From a virus, in IMG/VR virus record IMGVR_UViG_3300032084_001688, positions 1 to 37,833 of that record: 37,833 nt of DNA; one strand, written 5' to 3'. Below, one piece after another: positions 14,836 through 22,597 of the stretch (position 1 is the first letter of the stretch; every line of letters starts with the position of its first letter). The position numbers and the translations under genes were made by a program. The notes under the pieces were generated by a model. That model saw nothing but the letters and a program-made list of their open reading frames with translations. It was not told the DNA's origin and did no database searches.

Positions 14836-15279
14836 ATGAAAAAGAGAATAGTTAGATTAAACGAACAAGATATAGAGAACCTAGTTAAGAAAATAATCAA
14901 GGAAGATGATACTATGGATTCTACACAACCAAAAGAAAAAAAGGAAGAACCAAAAACAACCATGACTCGTCACGCAGCTTATCCAGCAATTGATAGATTA
15001 GAGACTGAGTTGGAGAGACTTAAAATGGAATTCAAAGATAGTATTGCTAACGCGGTATCAGGAACAGATGGTTATCATAGTGAAATAGATAAATTCTCAG
15101 AAGACTTTGGTAAATTCATTACAAAGGTATCAAACCTTAAAAGTAAAATTAATCAATACCAACTAGATACTAAGGAACAAAGAAAAAAGGCTGTTGAACA
15201 AAGAAAAGCTTCCTACATGGCACAACATAACGATAGAAAACATAAGGCTTCGAGAGAAGGTAGAAATTATTCTTATTAA
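14836..15279 (+). CDS. Tagged coiled-coil protein, putative prohead cargo
   Basis: 147 residues. Residues 1-23 are the long tag (IVRLNEQDIENLVKKIIKE) with an I-K-E cleavage context after E23; it is closest to the tag of the 9167-9460 protein. The body has a low-complexity Lys/Glu/Thr stretch (30-45), a coiled-coil-like region (about 50-125) and a basic C-terminus rich in Arg, Lys and His (RKASYMAQHNDRKHKASR). A basic, packaged protein might contact DNA in the head, which is inference. It starts a three-gene + strand unit. Confidence 0.75.
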   Translation: MKKRIVRLNEQDIENLVKKIIKEDDTMDSTQPKEKKEEPKTTMTRHAAYPAIDRLETELERLKMEFKDSIANAVSGTDGYHSEIDKFSEDFGKFITKVSNLKSKINQYQLDTKEQRKKAVEQRKASYMAQHNDRKHKASREGRNYSY

Positions 15280-15280
15280 T

Positions 15281-15475
15281 ATGAATTGGAAAAAACAAAA
15301 ATTAGCTAACATGGTGTCAGCGAACACTAACCTACTTAAAGAAACTCATGTAGATACTGACGAAGGTAAAATGAACTATATTAAAGGGGCTTTAAATAAT
15401 TTAAGTTCTGAAGATTTAGATAAGGTTTATGCTCAAGTAGAGAAATTAGACCCTGAATATAAAGGTAGAAAATAA
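15281..15475 (+). CDS. Hypothetical small protein
   Basis: 64 residues from the ATG at 15281, one base after the upstream stop; the longer frame beginning at 15194 overlaps the tagged gene and is not credible. The sequence (MNWKKQKLANMVSANTNLL, ending EKLDPEYKGRK) is helical and soluble. LSSEDLDKVYAQVEKL looks like a short helix pair. No family recognised. Confidence 0.65.
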   Translation: MNWKKQKLANMVSANTNLLKETHVDTDEGKMNYIKGALNNLSSEDLDKVYAQVEKLDPEYKGRK

Positions 15476-15477
15476 TT

Positions 15478-15621
15478 ATGAAAGAATGTACTTGTAATAA
15501 TTGTGACTGTGGTGGTACATGTACTCGTGAATGTACTTGTGAATGTTGTAAAACCGTTACAGTAGATATAAAGACTATGAAACCTAAACGTGGTGATTAT
15601 ACAAAAAATGAAAAGGTCTGA
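15478..15621 (+). CDS. Cysteine-rich microprotein, possible metal binder
   Basis: 47 residues, starting two bases after the previous stop in the same run. Nine cysteines fall within residues 4-24, in repeated CxC, CxxC and CC patterns (CTCNNCDCGG, then CTRECTCECC). This resembles metallothionein-like or small zinc-cluster proteins. The C-terminal half (TVDIKTMKPKRGDY) has no cysteine. The stop codon lies within the stem of the terminator that follows. With so many cysteines and no signal peptide, intracellular metal binding is the simplest reading. It is not a recognised family. Confidence 0.6.
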   Translation: MKECTCNNCDCGGTCTRECTCECCKTVTVDIKTMKPKRGDYTKNEKV

Positions 15622-15638
15622 TTTCTCAGACCTTTTTT
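15611..15638. terminator. Bidirectional terminator containing a stop codon
   Basis: An eleven-pair perfect stem (AAAAGGTCTGA / TCAGACCTTTT) with a TTTC loop and T-tracts on both strands. The TGA stop of the cysteine-rich gene forms the top of the stem. The convergent gene ends at 15640. Confidence 0.9.
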
Positions 15639-15639
15639 A

Positions 15640-15906
15640 TTATCTACAAACTAAATTTTGTATTTCTCTTAGGTAATTGTTATATACATCTGCGTCACCA
15701 CCAATATCTTCAATATCTCTTTTTGTTTGTTGTCTTATTGATTCTATTTCTTTTTGGTATTTGTCGTCATATTCCATCTTATCTAACAAATCCTCTATTT
15801 CATCCCAAGAGTTAACTGTCATAATATCACAAATATTATGTTCTGTTGACATTACTTCCTCGTTATCAAACTCTTCTTTTAGTATTTTTTTAATTAAATC
15901 CTTCAT
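15640..15906 (-). CDS. Small acidic protein with the short tag
   Basis: 88 residues from the ATG at 15906, one base after the upstream stop; a longer frame to 15975 runs back into the upstream structural gene. Residues 1-11 (MKDLIKKILKE) are almost the same as the first 11 of the CCA/2H fusion (MKDMIRKILKE) and end in L-K-E. The rest is acidic and helical (SWDEIEDLLDKMEYDDKYQKEIES). The shared tag on two otherwise unrelated proteins is the main point of interest. Function unknown. Confidence 0.7.
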   Translation of the reverse strand: MKDLIKKILKEEFDNEEVMSTEHNICDIMTVNSWDEIEDLLDKMEYDDKYQKEIESIRQQTKRDIEDIGGDADVYNNYLREIQNLVCR

Positions 15907-15907
15907 A

Positions 15908-17392
15908 TTAACACCAATCTTTTTCTGACACAATTTCAAACTTAATAACATCATCATAAGTTCTTGTTTCATCACCTGACTCTATTTTAACCTCTAAATA
16001 ATAGTCGTTAGGGATAAACCAAGATGTATCCACAAGGAAGAAGTTACCGTCAAATGCTCTACTAACCTCAGTCCAATCAATATATTCAATTTGAGTATTA
16101 CCTTCCCTTATATAAATTCTGTAATATATCTTATCTAAGACACCCACTTGGTCTAAAGTAAGTGGTACTCTCGCCTCTACGTTTAAACGTCTTGTGTCAC
16201 CTCTTTTAATCTTTTCAAGATGTTTTATACCACTCACACGGAAAGCGTAATCGTATATAGATAAATTAGAAGAACTTCCAACACCTAACCCACTAGCTCC
16301 AGCCGCCATTGTAGTACCGACAGTGTAATAAGAATTTTCTTCTCTAAGTATAAACTCTTGTTCCGAATTACCTAAACTATTACCATTTATAGTAACATTT
16401 GACCATGTATCCGTAAACATAACATTACCACAATAACCTGATGCTGGTGTATTAGGTACGTTAACTGTTACATAATAAACACCACAATCCTGTTTAGTTA
16501 TACCTGAGGAAGGTATAGTTTGATAAACATTATCGTTATGGTCTTTTATTATAACATTATCGAATGTGGCATCAACTCTTTCACCACCAGCGTTAACATA
16601 AAGATAAAGTCTATTAGACTTATCCAAGTAGAAATGATTCCTATCGTCCTTAATAGTAGTATCAAAAGTAGTCTCAATAAATGGTTCGTAAACAGTGTTA
16701 GTTTCTTTTCCAAAAAAGCCAACATAGAATGTATCTTCATCTGTAAGTATTTCTTGTGAGTAGTTGTAAGCGATACCTAATCCGTTAAAAGTACTAGTAT
16801 CTCCTGTTAATAAAAGATTATTTATATAATCTGTTATATCTATACAAAGGTTTTCATCACCGTGGTCAAAATGTTGTGTACCTACAACAATACCACCGTT
16901 AAATGTTTGAGCGTCACCGCTATAAGTACCGTTGTGGGTCCAATTAACGTTAGTTTGTCTTTCTAACCAGTTGGCTGGTGATTCACAATAAGTTTTATTG
17001 GCGTCTTCACAAGTTATAGATGGAGCCTCAACATAATCATAACCATTACCTTCATCCCAAGATTCAGGTATTTCAAATAAAATCAAATCAAATGAAGTGG
17101 CTCTTCTAACGTCACCGACTGAACTACAATTTGTTTTACAATATAATTCTTTGTCGAAACATGACGTATTTGTCATTTTTAAAGTATGTGTCATACCAGT
17201 TATACTAGTACAACTAGTTTTACCTGTTATTTGTGAAAAATCTATGTCGAATAGATATCTAGAATATTTTGTATCGTTAATATTTGTAGAACCACCGTAA
17301 AATAGTTCGGTAATTGGGTTACTACCCGTGTTAACACAAGAGTTTCTAACTATAGTCGTATCTTTTGAGAAGTATGTACGTAAAATGCCCAT
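15908..17392 (-). CDS. Large virion structural protein, probable tail or baseplate component
   Basis: 494 residues, rich in Asn, Thr, Ser, Tyr and aromatic residues, predicted all-beta, with at least fourteen cysteines mostly in the first 185 residues and no enzymatic motif. The first half (WDEGNGYDYV...NWTHNGTYSGDAQTF...LCIDITDYINNLL) resembles the DNRLRE / carbohydrate-binding-like beta-sandwich of surface proteins. The C-terminal part (IKRGDTRRLNVEARVPL...YYRIYIREG...YYLEVKIESGDETRTY) looks like Ig-like domains. It follows the gp5-like hub gene and is preceded by a late-promoter-like element. A role in host binding or in the baseplate is likely by context. Confidence 0.75.
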   Translation of the reverse strand: MGILRTYFSKDTTIVRNSCVNTGSNPITELFYGGSTNINDTKYSRYLFDIDFSQITGKTSCTSITGMTHTLKMTNTSCFDKELYCKTNCSSVGDVRRATSFDLILFEIPESWDEGNGYDYVEAPSITCEDANKTYCESPANWLERQTNVNWTHNGTYSGDAQTFNGGIVVGTQHFDHGDENLCIDITDYINNLLLTGDTSTFNGLGIAYNYSQEILTDEDTFYVGFFGKETNTVYEPFIETTFDTTIKDDRNHFYLDKSNRLYLYVNAGGERVDATFDNVIIKDHNDNVYQTIPSSGITKQDCGVYYVTVNVPNTPASGYCGNVMFTDTWSNVTINGNSLGNSEQEFILREENSYYTVGTTMAAGASGLGVGSSSNLSIYDYAFRVSGIKHLEKIKRGDTRRLNVEARVPLTLDQVGVLDKIYYRIYIREGNTQIEYIDWTEVSRAFDGNFFLVDTSWFIPNDYYLEVKIESGDETRTYDDVIKFEIVSEKDWC

Positions 17393-17404
17393 TTATCTTT
17401 TATT

Positions 17405-17414
17405 AATAAATATC
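17405..17414 (-). promoter_or_regulatory. Candidate phage late promoter element, GATATTTATT (minus strand)
   Basis: A copy of the recurring element exactly in the gap between the gp5-like gene's stop (17415) and the structural gene's ATG (17392), ending 12 bases before the latter. It lies inside an otherwise continuous operon, implying an internal promoter. Confidence 0.5.
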
Positions 17415-18419
17415 TTAGGCAATTGAATTATTTCCTGTATTCTCAGTAGGTACGTCACCACCAACATAGATATTTCTACTTAATAACCTATCGTCTAGAT
17501 TTTTAATAAACCATTCTTCTAGTCTAACAGTATCACCAGATGGGTCGGTTGGTAAACCGTGGTATGGGTGTATATGACTTTTAATCCAAGACCTAAGTAT
17601 AACCAAGAATTCCTTTAATACGTCACCATAAACTACTGGGTGTAAATCATCTTCTAATTTTAAATGGTCTTCTGTTGTTAAAATTGGTTTTATAACTTTT
17701 GAATTTGAGTCTCTACCTATTAAAAATATTTTATTACTAACAATAACAGTATCCGTTCTATCTTCACTAAGATTTAAATCTTTTTCGGTTTGATTTTGAT
17801 TTTCCTTTTTTTCTAAATCAGAAGGTTTTAGTAACCTCATGTTTATGTAAGCGGGGTTTTTTTCGTTTAATTTTAAAGGGTTATCTATTTCGTGTACACC
17901 CACTCTAATTAAAGCCTCTCTTTCTCTTAATATTATATCAGAGTTGTCCCTACCTAATAACGCTACATCGTCATCTTTAGGGTATATTCCATCCGCTTCA
18001 GCTATCGTCTTTACAGAACGACCCAATTTCATCAATCCACCAACCTTACCAGCTAAAGCAGTAAAAAAGAAAGGGTCTTCTTTAATTTTTTCAGGTTGTG
18101 AGATTATAGGACCAACCCATTCACGTTGTTGATTCGGGTTTTTTGTGTCCATTAAAATTATTTTAACAGCCTCACCTACTTTAGGACAAACATTAAACAT
18201 TCTAGGTAAAAAAGGTTCACACCAAGGTAAGTCTTCGGCATTAATATCGGGTTCATCTACACCACGAATAAAAACCTTTAGTTTCATATTACCGTCATCA
18301 CTAACTTTAAAAACTCTACCGTAGTGTATGACTCTATTATATTTATCTATTTGTTGTTTTGAAGCGGAACCCCTAGCTCCATCACCTAAACTTTCATTTC
18401 TACCTCTAATAACACCCAT
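17415..18419 (-). CDS. 5: Baseplate hub protein, T4 gp5-like, without a lysozyme domain
   Basis: 334 residues. The region about 27-113 (YGRVFKVSDDGNMKLKVFIRGVD, then DLPWCEPFLPRMFNVCPKVGEAVKIIL) matches the gp5 N-terminal OB-fold that links the hub to the tail tube. No lysozyme catalytic segment (T4 gp5 middle domain) or long repeat-rich needle is visible. The C-terminal part ends with a helix and HIHPYHGLPTDPSG, a segment often seen in short hub proteins of T4-related phages. The start overlaps the stop of the previous gene (TAATG), in a tail operon read right to left. Confidence 0.8.
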   Translation of the reverse strand: MGVIRGRNESLGDGARGSASKQQIDKYNRVIHYGRVFKVSDDGNMKLKVFIRGVDEPDINAEDLPWCEPFLPRMFNVCPKVGEAVKIILMDTKNPNQQREWVGPIISQPEKIKEDPFFFTALAGKVGGLMKLGRSVKTIAEADGIYPKDDDVALLGRDNSDIILREREALIRVGVHEIDNPLKLNEKNPAYINMRLLKPSDLEKKENQNQTEKDLNLSEDRTDTVIVSNKIFLIGRDSNSKVIKPILTTEDHLKLEDDLHPVVYGDVLKEFLVILRSWIKSHIHPYHGLPTDPSGDTVRLEEWFIKNLDDRLLSRNIYVGGDVPTENTGNNSIA

Positions 18420-18592
18420 TACAATAAACCTCTTTTTTTAAGTTCTTTATAAACTTTTTGGTGGTCTTCACCTATAGATTGCCAATAGTCATAAACTTTA
18501 ACAACGTCAAACCTAATTTTTTCAAATTTATCACGAAGTTCTTTCTCTAAAGAATGTAATTCGTTATTTGATTTTTTATCTAAATCTTTCAT
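18419..18592 (-). CDS. Hypothetical small helical protein
   Basis: 57 residues from the ATG at 18592, one base after the upstream stop; a longer frame to 18616 overlaps that gene. The sequence is a charged helical run (LHSLEKELRDKFEKIRFDV, ending YKELKKRGLL), probably a coiled coil. It lies in the baseplate operon. No family recognised. Confidence 0.65.
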   Translation of the reverse strand: MKDLDKKSNNELHSLEKELRDKFEKIRFDVVKVYDYWQSIGEDHQKVYKELKKRGLL

Positions 18593-18593
18593 A

Positions 18594-19031
18594 TTACGAT
18601 ATTTGTGCATTACCACTAGCTATACCCACTATTGTACCAACAACCTGTACGGGACCACCAGCATTACCACCTGTACCTTGTATAGCGGTACCTGGTTGTA
18701 TGGCCACGTCTACTCTAGCCTCAGCAGTTAAAGCCTTAACCATCTCCTCAATCCTAATTCTTTCCATTATTTCGGCTGGGTTTGTTTGTCCACTAGGTAA
18801 TGGTCCTACACGAGCACCCGCTTCTGATTGTCTTTGTATTATTCTAGAAGCTATTTGACTAGGACTCATTCCAGGTTTAGCTTTCGTAGCTAATATTAAT
18901 GGTGTAGGCATCCTTTGTGAAGTGGTCATCGGTATTTTAAATAAATTTAATAAAGCTTTTAAAACTGATTTATAATTTTTAAAATTAATTTTACCGTCTA
19001 TGTTGGTGTCTAAACATCTATTTGCTGCCAT
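18594..19031 (-). CDS. Hypothetical tail-region protein
   Basis: 145 residues. The N-terminal CLDTNIDGKINFKNYKSVLKALL (6-28) looks like a dockerin or EF-hand-like calcium loop (DTNIDGKIN), with Asp and Asn at the expected positions, followed by a helix. The middle (MSPSQIASRIIQRQSEAGA) is helical. The C-terminus is Gly/Ala-rich and hydrophobic (GTAIQGTGGNAGGPVQVVG). Position between the hub gene and a large structural gene suggests a minor baseplate protein. The Ca-loop call is tentative. Confidence 0.65.
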   Translation of the reverse strand: MAANRCLDTNIDGKINFKNYKSVLKALLNLFKIPMTTSQRMPTPLILATKAKPGMSPSQIASRIIQRQSEAGARVGPLPSGQTNPAEIMERIRIEEMVKALTAEARVDVAIQPGTAIQGTGGNAGGPVQVVGTIVGIASGNAQIS

Positions 19032-19033
19032 AA

Positions 19034-20515
19034 TTATACGTAATTTGAAGTGTCGGGTATGTCTATTGATTCGATAGCACCTGTTACCGCGTTAGTCAAG
19101 TATATACCAGCTATAGAACCTATATATAATTGAACTTTTTCTTTTATTATTTTAGTAGCTACTCTAGTAATTAAAGCTATTAATTCTTTTTTAATTTTAT
19201 TAAACACTATTTCTAATAATGCTCCACCAGCTTCCCTAGCCACAAACTCAAAAAATGTTCTAGCCGCTTTTGAAAAGTCGTACCCGTCTTTAACATCTAA
19301 AATTATGTCATTAACTGTTTGATGTGATATTTGATATAATGAAACCACTTTAGGTGTTATTACCATCCTCATTAATATTTTAGGGAATGATAAAACCGAT
19401 TGTTTCTGAAAATTAACTTTCATAGTAGGTCCATCAGAAGGACTACCAAAACTAGCCACAGCTGTACCTGTAGAATTTATTGTTTTTTCTAATATGTTTT
19501 TAACTTCTTTCGGTGGTGTGTTATCGTCTATGGTTAATATATCATCCATTATAGATGTCGGTACAGAAACCTCAACTAAACCACAACCTAAATCCATAAC
19601 ACTTACACCACGCATTCTATTATTAGCGTCACGTTCAAACTTAGCTAACTCTTCATTACCAAAATCAAAAAAACTATCATCTAAAACTAACTTATCTGCA
19701 CAAACATCTACATCTAAAATCTTTTCTATGGAATTATCCATTTTTGCCTGACTAATTAAAACATCCACACCAATATTATTAGCCCTAGATATTATACCAA
19801 ACATAAAATCCATTATAGTACCCATTATGTTTTTGGTTGTAAATAATTGTACACTATTAATATAATCTACTAAGAAATCGTGAAAACTACCACCACGTCT
19901 ATCATTTTGTGGACCTGGATTAATAGTACCGTCAGCTATTTTTAATGTTATAGTTGGTTGATTGTTTGTTGCTGGGGTTGGTAGATTGTAACTTACATAT
20001 AATAAGTCATTACCGTTTTTATCGGACCAAACATCACTTGTTTTGTTTGTTATTACATTTAAGAAAAATCTATTAAAATCTTTATTAGGGTCGCCAAATA
20101 AAGCTCCAGCGGGACCATTAGGGTCCATCTTCATCATATCATTTAAATCTAAACGATTAATTTCTGTTGTTAACTGTGGTGCTGGGTCAGGTATTGTAAA
20201 ATCGGTACCACAAGCTAAACCAGCTTTAATACCCTTTATAATCCCTTCTTTAACTATTTTGATTAGTACTGGTAAAAATTCTATTAATATCTCTAATAAA
20301 ATTCTAGCTACTTCACACCTAGCCTTATCTTTTAAACTTTTAGCGTTATCCATACAACTAGAATACAGTAAATCTAACAGAAACGGTAATAAGTTTTTAG
20401 AGTTACTAGATATCGAATCCAAAGAATTAAATTTCTTATTCTTTGGTAGACCAGCTAGAACATTAAAAACCCCTATCTGTTCAAATAACTCACCTTTGTC
20501 GTTTTGAAAACCCAT
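19034..20515 (-). CDS. Large virion-associated protein of unknown function
   Basis: 493 residues. Hydrophobic helical stretches occur near residues 65-105 (EVARILLEILIEFLPVLIKI) and near the C-terminus (about 420-480; ALLEIVFNKIKKELIALITRVA). The centre is beta-rich with few recognisable features. The stop of the upstream small gene overlaps its ATG (20515). It lies in the tail operon and could be a baseplate wedge or tail protein. I do not recognise the family. The paired hydrophobic helices are unusual for a baseplate protein and might insert in a membrane during infection. Confidence 0.7.
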   Translation of the reverse strand: MGFQNDKGELFEQIGVFNVLAGLPKNKKFNSLDSISSNSKNLLPFLLDLLYSSCMDNAKSLKDKARCEVARILLEILIEFLPVLIKIVKEGIIKGIKAGLACGTDFTIPDPAPQLTTEINRLDLNDMMKMDPNGPAGALFGDPNKDFNRFFLNVITNKTSDVWSDKNGNDLLYVSYNLPTPATNNQPTITLKIADGTINPGPQNDRRGGSFHDFLVDYINSVQLFTTKNIMGTIMDFMFGIISRANNIGVDVLISQAKMDNSIEKILDVDVCADKLVLDDSFFDFGNEELAKFERDANNRMRGVSVMDLGCGLVEVSVPTSIMDDILTIDDNTPPKEVKNILEKTINSTGTAVASFGSPSDGPTMKVNFQKQSVLSFPKILMRMVITPKVVSLYQISHQTVNDIILDVKDGYDFSKAARTFFEFVAREAGGALLEIVFNKIKKELIALITRVATKIIKEKVQLYIGSIAGIYLTNAVTGAIESIDIPDTSNYV

Positions 20516-20895
20516 TACTTAATCTTATACTCGTTGTCGTCATCGTCCTTATTATCACCCATAAGATTTTGAATCATTTCTAAATCCTCAGGTGTTATAG
20601 CACCACTACCAGCTGATTCAGAACTCGAATCACCTTTAAATATTAGGTTACTCATCATTTTAAGGATGTTTAATTTCTTGTCGATTGTACTATCTACAAG
20701 TTTAAGAAGGTCGGTGTTTACCTTATTCATGGTACCCAAATCATGAGTATCTTCAACCTCAACCTTCTTTTTGTTTTCGTTGATTTGTCGAATAGCTGTA
20801 CTTCTTTGTTCCACTAGTTCGTTATAGGCTTCTTGAGCCATAGCTAGGAAACTATCAGTACTTAATTCTACTTTCTTTTTTTTAGGTCTTGCCAT
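20515..20895 (-). CDS. Hypothetical coiled-coil protein
   Basis: 126 residues from the ATG at 20895 (MARPKKKKVELS). The longer frame starting at a TTG (20931) is rejected because the late-promoter-like element lies inside it. Basic start, a helical middle (LAMAQEAYNELVEQRSTAIRQ), then a Ser/Gly linker and a very acidic tail (NLMGDNKDDDDNEYKIK). No family recognised. Gene order next to the sigma factor could suggest a transcription accessory protein such as gp33, but no sequence resemblance supports that. A structural role is equally likely. Confidence 0.7.
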   Translation of the reverse strand: MARPKKKKVELSTDSFLAMAQEAYNELVEQRSTAIRQINENKKKVEVEDTHDLGTMNKVNTDLLKLVDSTIDKKLNILKMMSNLIFKGDSSSESAGSGAITPEDLEMIQNLMGDNKDDDDNEYKIK

Positions 20896-20910
20896 GATTG
20901 TGTTTTTATC

Positions 20911-20920
20911 TATAAATATC
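20911..20920 (-). promoter_or_regulatory. Candidate phage late promoter element, GATATTTATA (minus strand)
   Basis: A copy of the recurring element, followed by GATAAAAACAC and ending 15 bases before the ATG at 20895. It opens the long minus-strand tail transcript just downstream of the sigma-factor gene and sets the start of the 126-residue protein. Confidence 0.55.
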
Positions 20921-20939
20921 TTAAAACACAACTTTACTA

Positions 20940-21731
20940 TTATAAATCGTCTTTTAACATCTTATAAATGACCTTATAACGTTTCATTGCGTTTCTAATA
21001 TCTTTAGTTGATAGGGATGTCATTTCCCTCATGTATAACAGTATTAGATTTTTGTTATATTTCTTACCTGTAGTATCACTATCAAAAAGAGTTTCCCAAT
21101 TATCTAAAATATAAACTAAAGCGTTGCCAACACGTATTTCATTTTCCGATAATACACGTTCTTCTAATTCGTTTTTAATACTAGAAGATACACTAATTAT
21201 AAACTTAGTTAACTCTTGATTATCGTCATGTAGATTATAAGAATATTCTTCGTCATCTTCTATTGTCGAAGACATATCTTCATAGGATAATAAAGATTTC
21301 ATCTTCTTATCTTCTTTCATAATCTTACCTAGTAAATAGTGTTTACACACAGTACCATAGTATGAGTATGATTTTTTACCCTTAGATGGTTTGAACTTAT
21401 AGAATTTTAACATTAAAAATGATAATGTATCAGTGTGTAAATCCTCAAACTCCATTGTTTTAGAATAAAGTTTATAGGTTCTAATGATACTTTCTATCAT
21501 TTTATTAAGTGGACCTCTTAAATGTTCCCTATAAATCCTATTACGTTGGATTTCTTCTTGGGTACTTCCAGTCCATCTAAGTAGAGGCTTACCATTTTCG
21601 TCTAATTTATTAGGGTCCTCAAATATGGACCCTAATGACATATACTCTACAACAGCTTCTTCTTGTTCACGACCAAAATAAGGTTTCTTTTTGGGTTTTC
21701 TACCTCTTTTTTTTGGTTGTTCGTCAGACAT
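20940..21731 (-). CDS. 55: RNA polymerase sigma factor for late transcription, gp55-like
   Basis: 263 residues. After a basic tail (KKRGRKPKKKP), residues about 60-135 (RNRIYREHLRGPLNKMIESI, then FEDLHTDTLSFLMLKFYKF, then SYSYYGTVCKHYLLGKIMKE) follow the pattern of sigma-70 region 2 as found in T4 gp55-type late sigmas. There is a helix pair, an FEDL-type segment, a FKPSKGKKSYSYYGT stretch binding the -10 region and a basic helix. No region 4 is evident, as in gp55, which relies on the sliding clamp. It would direct host polymerase to late promoters, presumably the repeated [C/G]ATATTTAT[A/T] element. It lies directly upstream of one copy. Confidence 0.7.
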   Translation of the reverse strand: MSDEQPKKRGRKPKKKPYFGREQEEAVVEYMSLGSIFEDPNKLDENGKPLLRWTGSTQEEIQRNRIYREHLRGPLNKMIESIIRTYKLYSKTMEFEDLHTDTLSFLMLKFYKFKPSKGKKSYSYYGTVCKHYLLGKIMKEDKKMKSLLSYEDMSSTIEDDEEYSYNLHDDNQELTKFIISVSSSIKNELEERVLSENEIRVGNALVYILDNWETLFDSDTTGKKYNKNLILLYMREMTSLSTKDIRNAMKRYKVIYKMLKDDL

Positions 21732-22597
21732 TAAGCTTCGATTTTTTCCTCTATATATTTTATACCCCTATCGTTTTTAAAGTAACTTTCTTTTCTAGCC
21801 GTATTAAACCAAAATCTAGCCTCAACAGGGTCCATTTTAGTTTCTTCAACATGGTAGTATCCGTGAAATAATGAACCAGGTCTCATATTAGTTTTTCTAT
21901 AACCTAACTTAGGTATAGTCATCATTTTTTTATCGTAATAAGACATTCTTAACAAAAACTCGTAAATGAATTGTAACTTAAGTGTTGGTTTAAGACCACC
22001 AACTGAGTTATAAGATTCTGTTTTAATAACACCTCCCGATAATTGGAAGTTGGGGAAGTTTAATAACGAGTCGTTATCTAAAAACCCTTGTTTGTCAGAA
22101 AAATCTTTAGCCCATACAGGTTCATTTGTGAAATGTAAGAAACGACCTTCGGTATTTACGTCTAAACAAAGTGGTAATGCCACATCAACGTCATACCATT
22201 TTCTATACTTAACTACATTGTCAAACCAAATAGTCGCGTATTGGTCATCAACTTCTAATATTGAGAAGTATTCGGTATTAACTTCTTTTACACCAAAGTT
22301 AATTTGTGAGGCAAAATCAGTTTCACCTTCGTTTACCAAAACCCTAAAATTAACTTTATCAGAATTAACCGTTTCTTTAATCTTATTATCTATTTCGTTT
22401 TTATCCACATCCTTACCGATTACAACTAAAACCTCTTCAGGTAATAATTTTTGTGTTGTAATACTGTTAAGGGCTGTATTAAGATAATTCGCCTTATTTT
22501 CTACTTGTTTACCTTCTTGTATTGCAGTTACCGTATATTCTAAATTATCTAAAGTAACAATAGGTAAAATTACTGTGATATTACTTGTTTCTCCCAT
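21731..22597 (-). CDS. Family 2-like glycosyltransferase
   Basis: 288 residues. The opening TVILPIVTLDN and the central YFSILEVDDQYATIWFDNV (with a DD metal site, about 112-130) fit a GT-A fold. LPEEVLVVIGKDVD and LSGGVIKTESYNSVGGLKP also fit, as in nucleotide-sugar transferases of family 2. It sits between the sigma factor and a GT4-like gene inside the structural and regulatory operon, apart from the main sugar cluster. The stop overlaps the next gene by one base. The acceptor is unknown; a virion protein or a host surface sugar are both possible. Confidence 0.7.
   Translation of the reverse strand: MGETSNITVILPIVTLDNLEYTVTAIQEGKQVENKANYLNTALNSITTQKLLPEEVLVVIGKDVDKNEIDNKIKETVNSDKVNFRVLVNEGETDFASQINFGVKEVNTEYFSILEVDDQYATIWFDNVVKYRKWYDVDVALPLCLDVNTEGRFLHFTNEPVWAKDFSDKQGFLDNDSLLNFPNFQLSGGVIKTESYNSVGGLKPTLKLQFIYEFLLRMSYYDKKMMTIPKLGYRKTNMRPGSLFHGYYHVEETKMDPVEARFWFNTARKESYFKNDRGIKYIEEKIEA

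Noticed and set aside
20515-20895. gp33-like late transcription coactivator
   Set aside because: Only its position next to the sigma factor suggests this; no sequence resemblance to T4 gp33 is visible.
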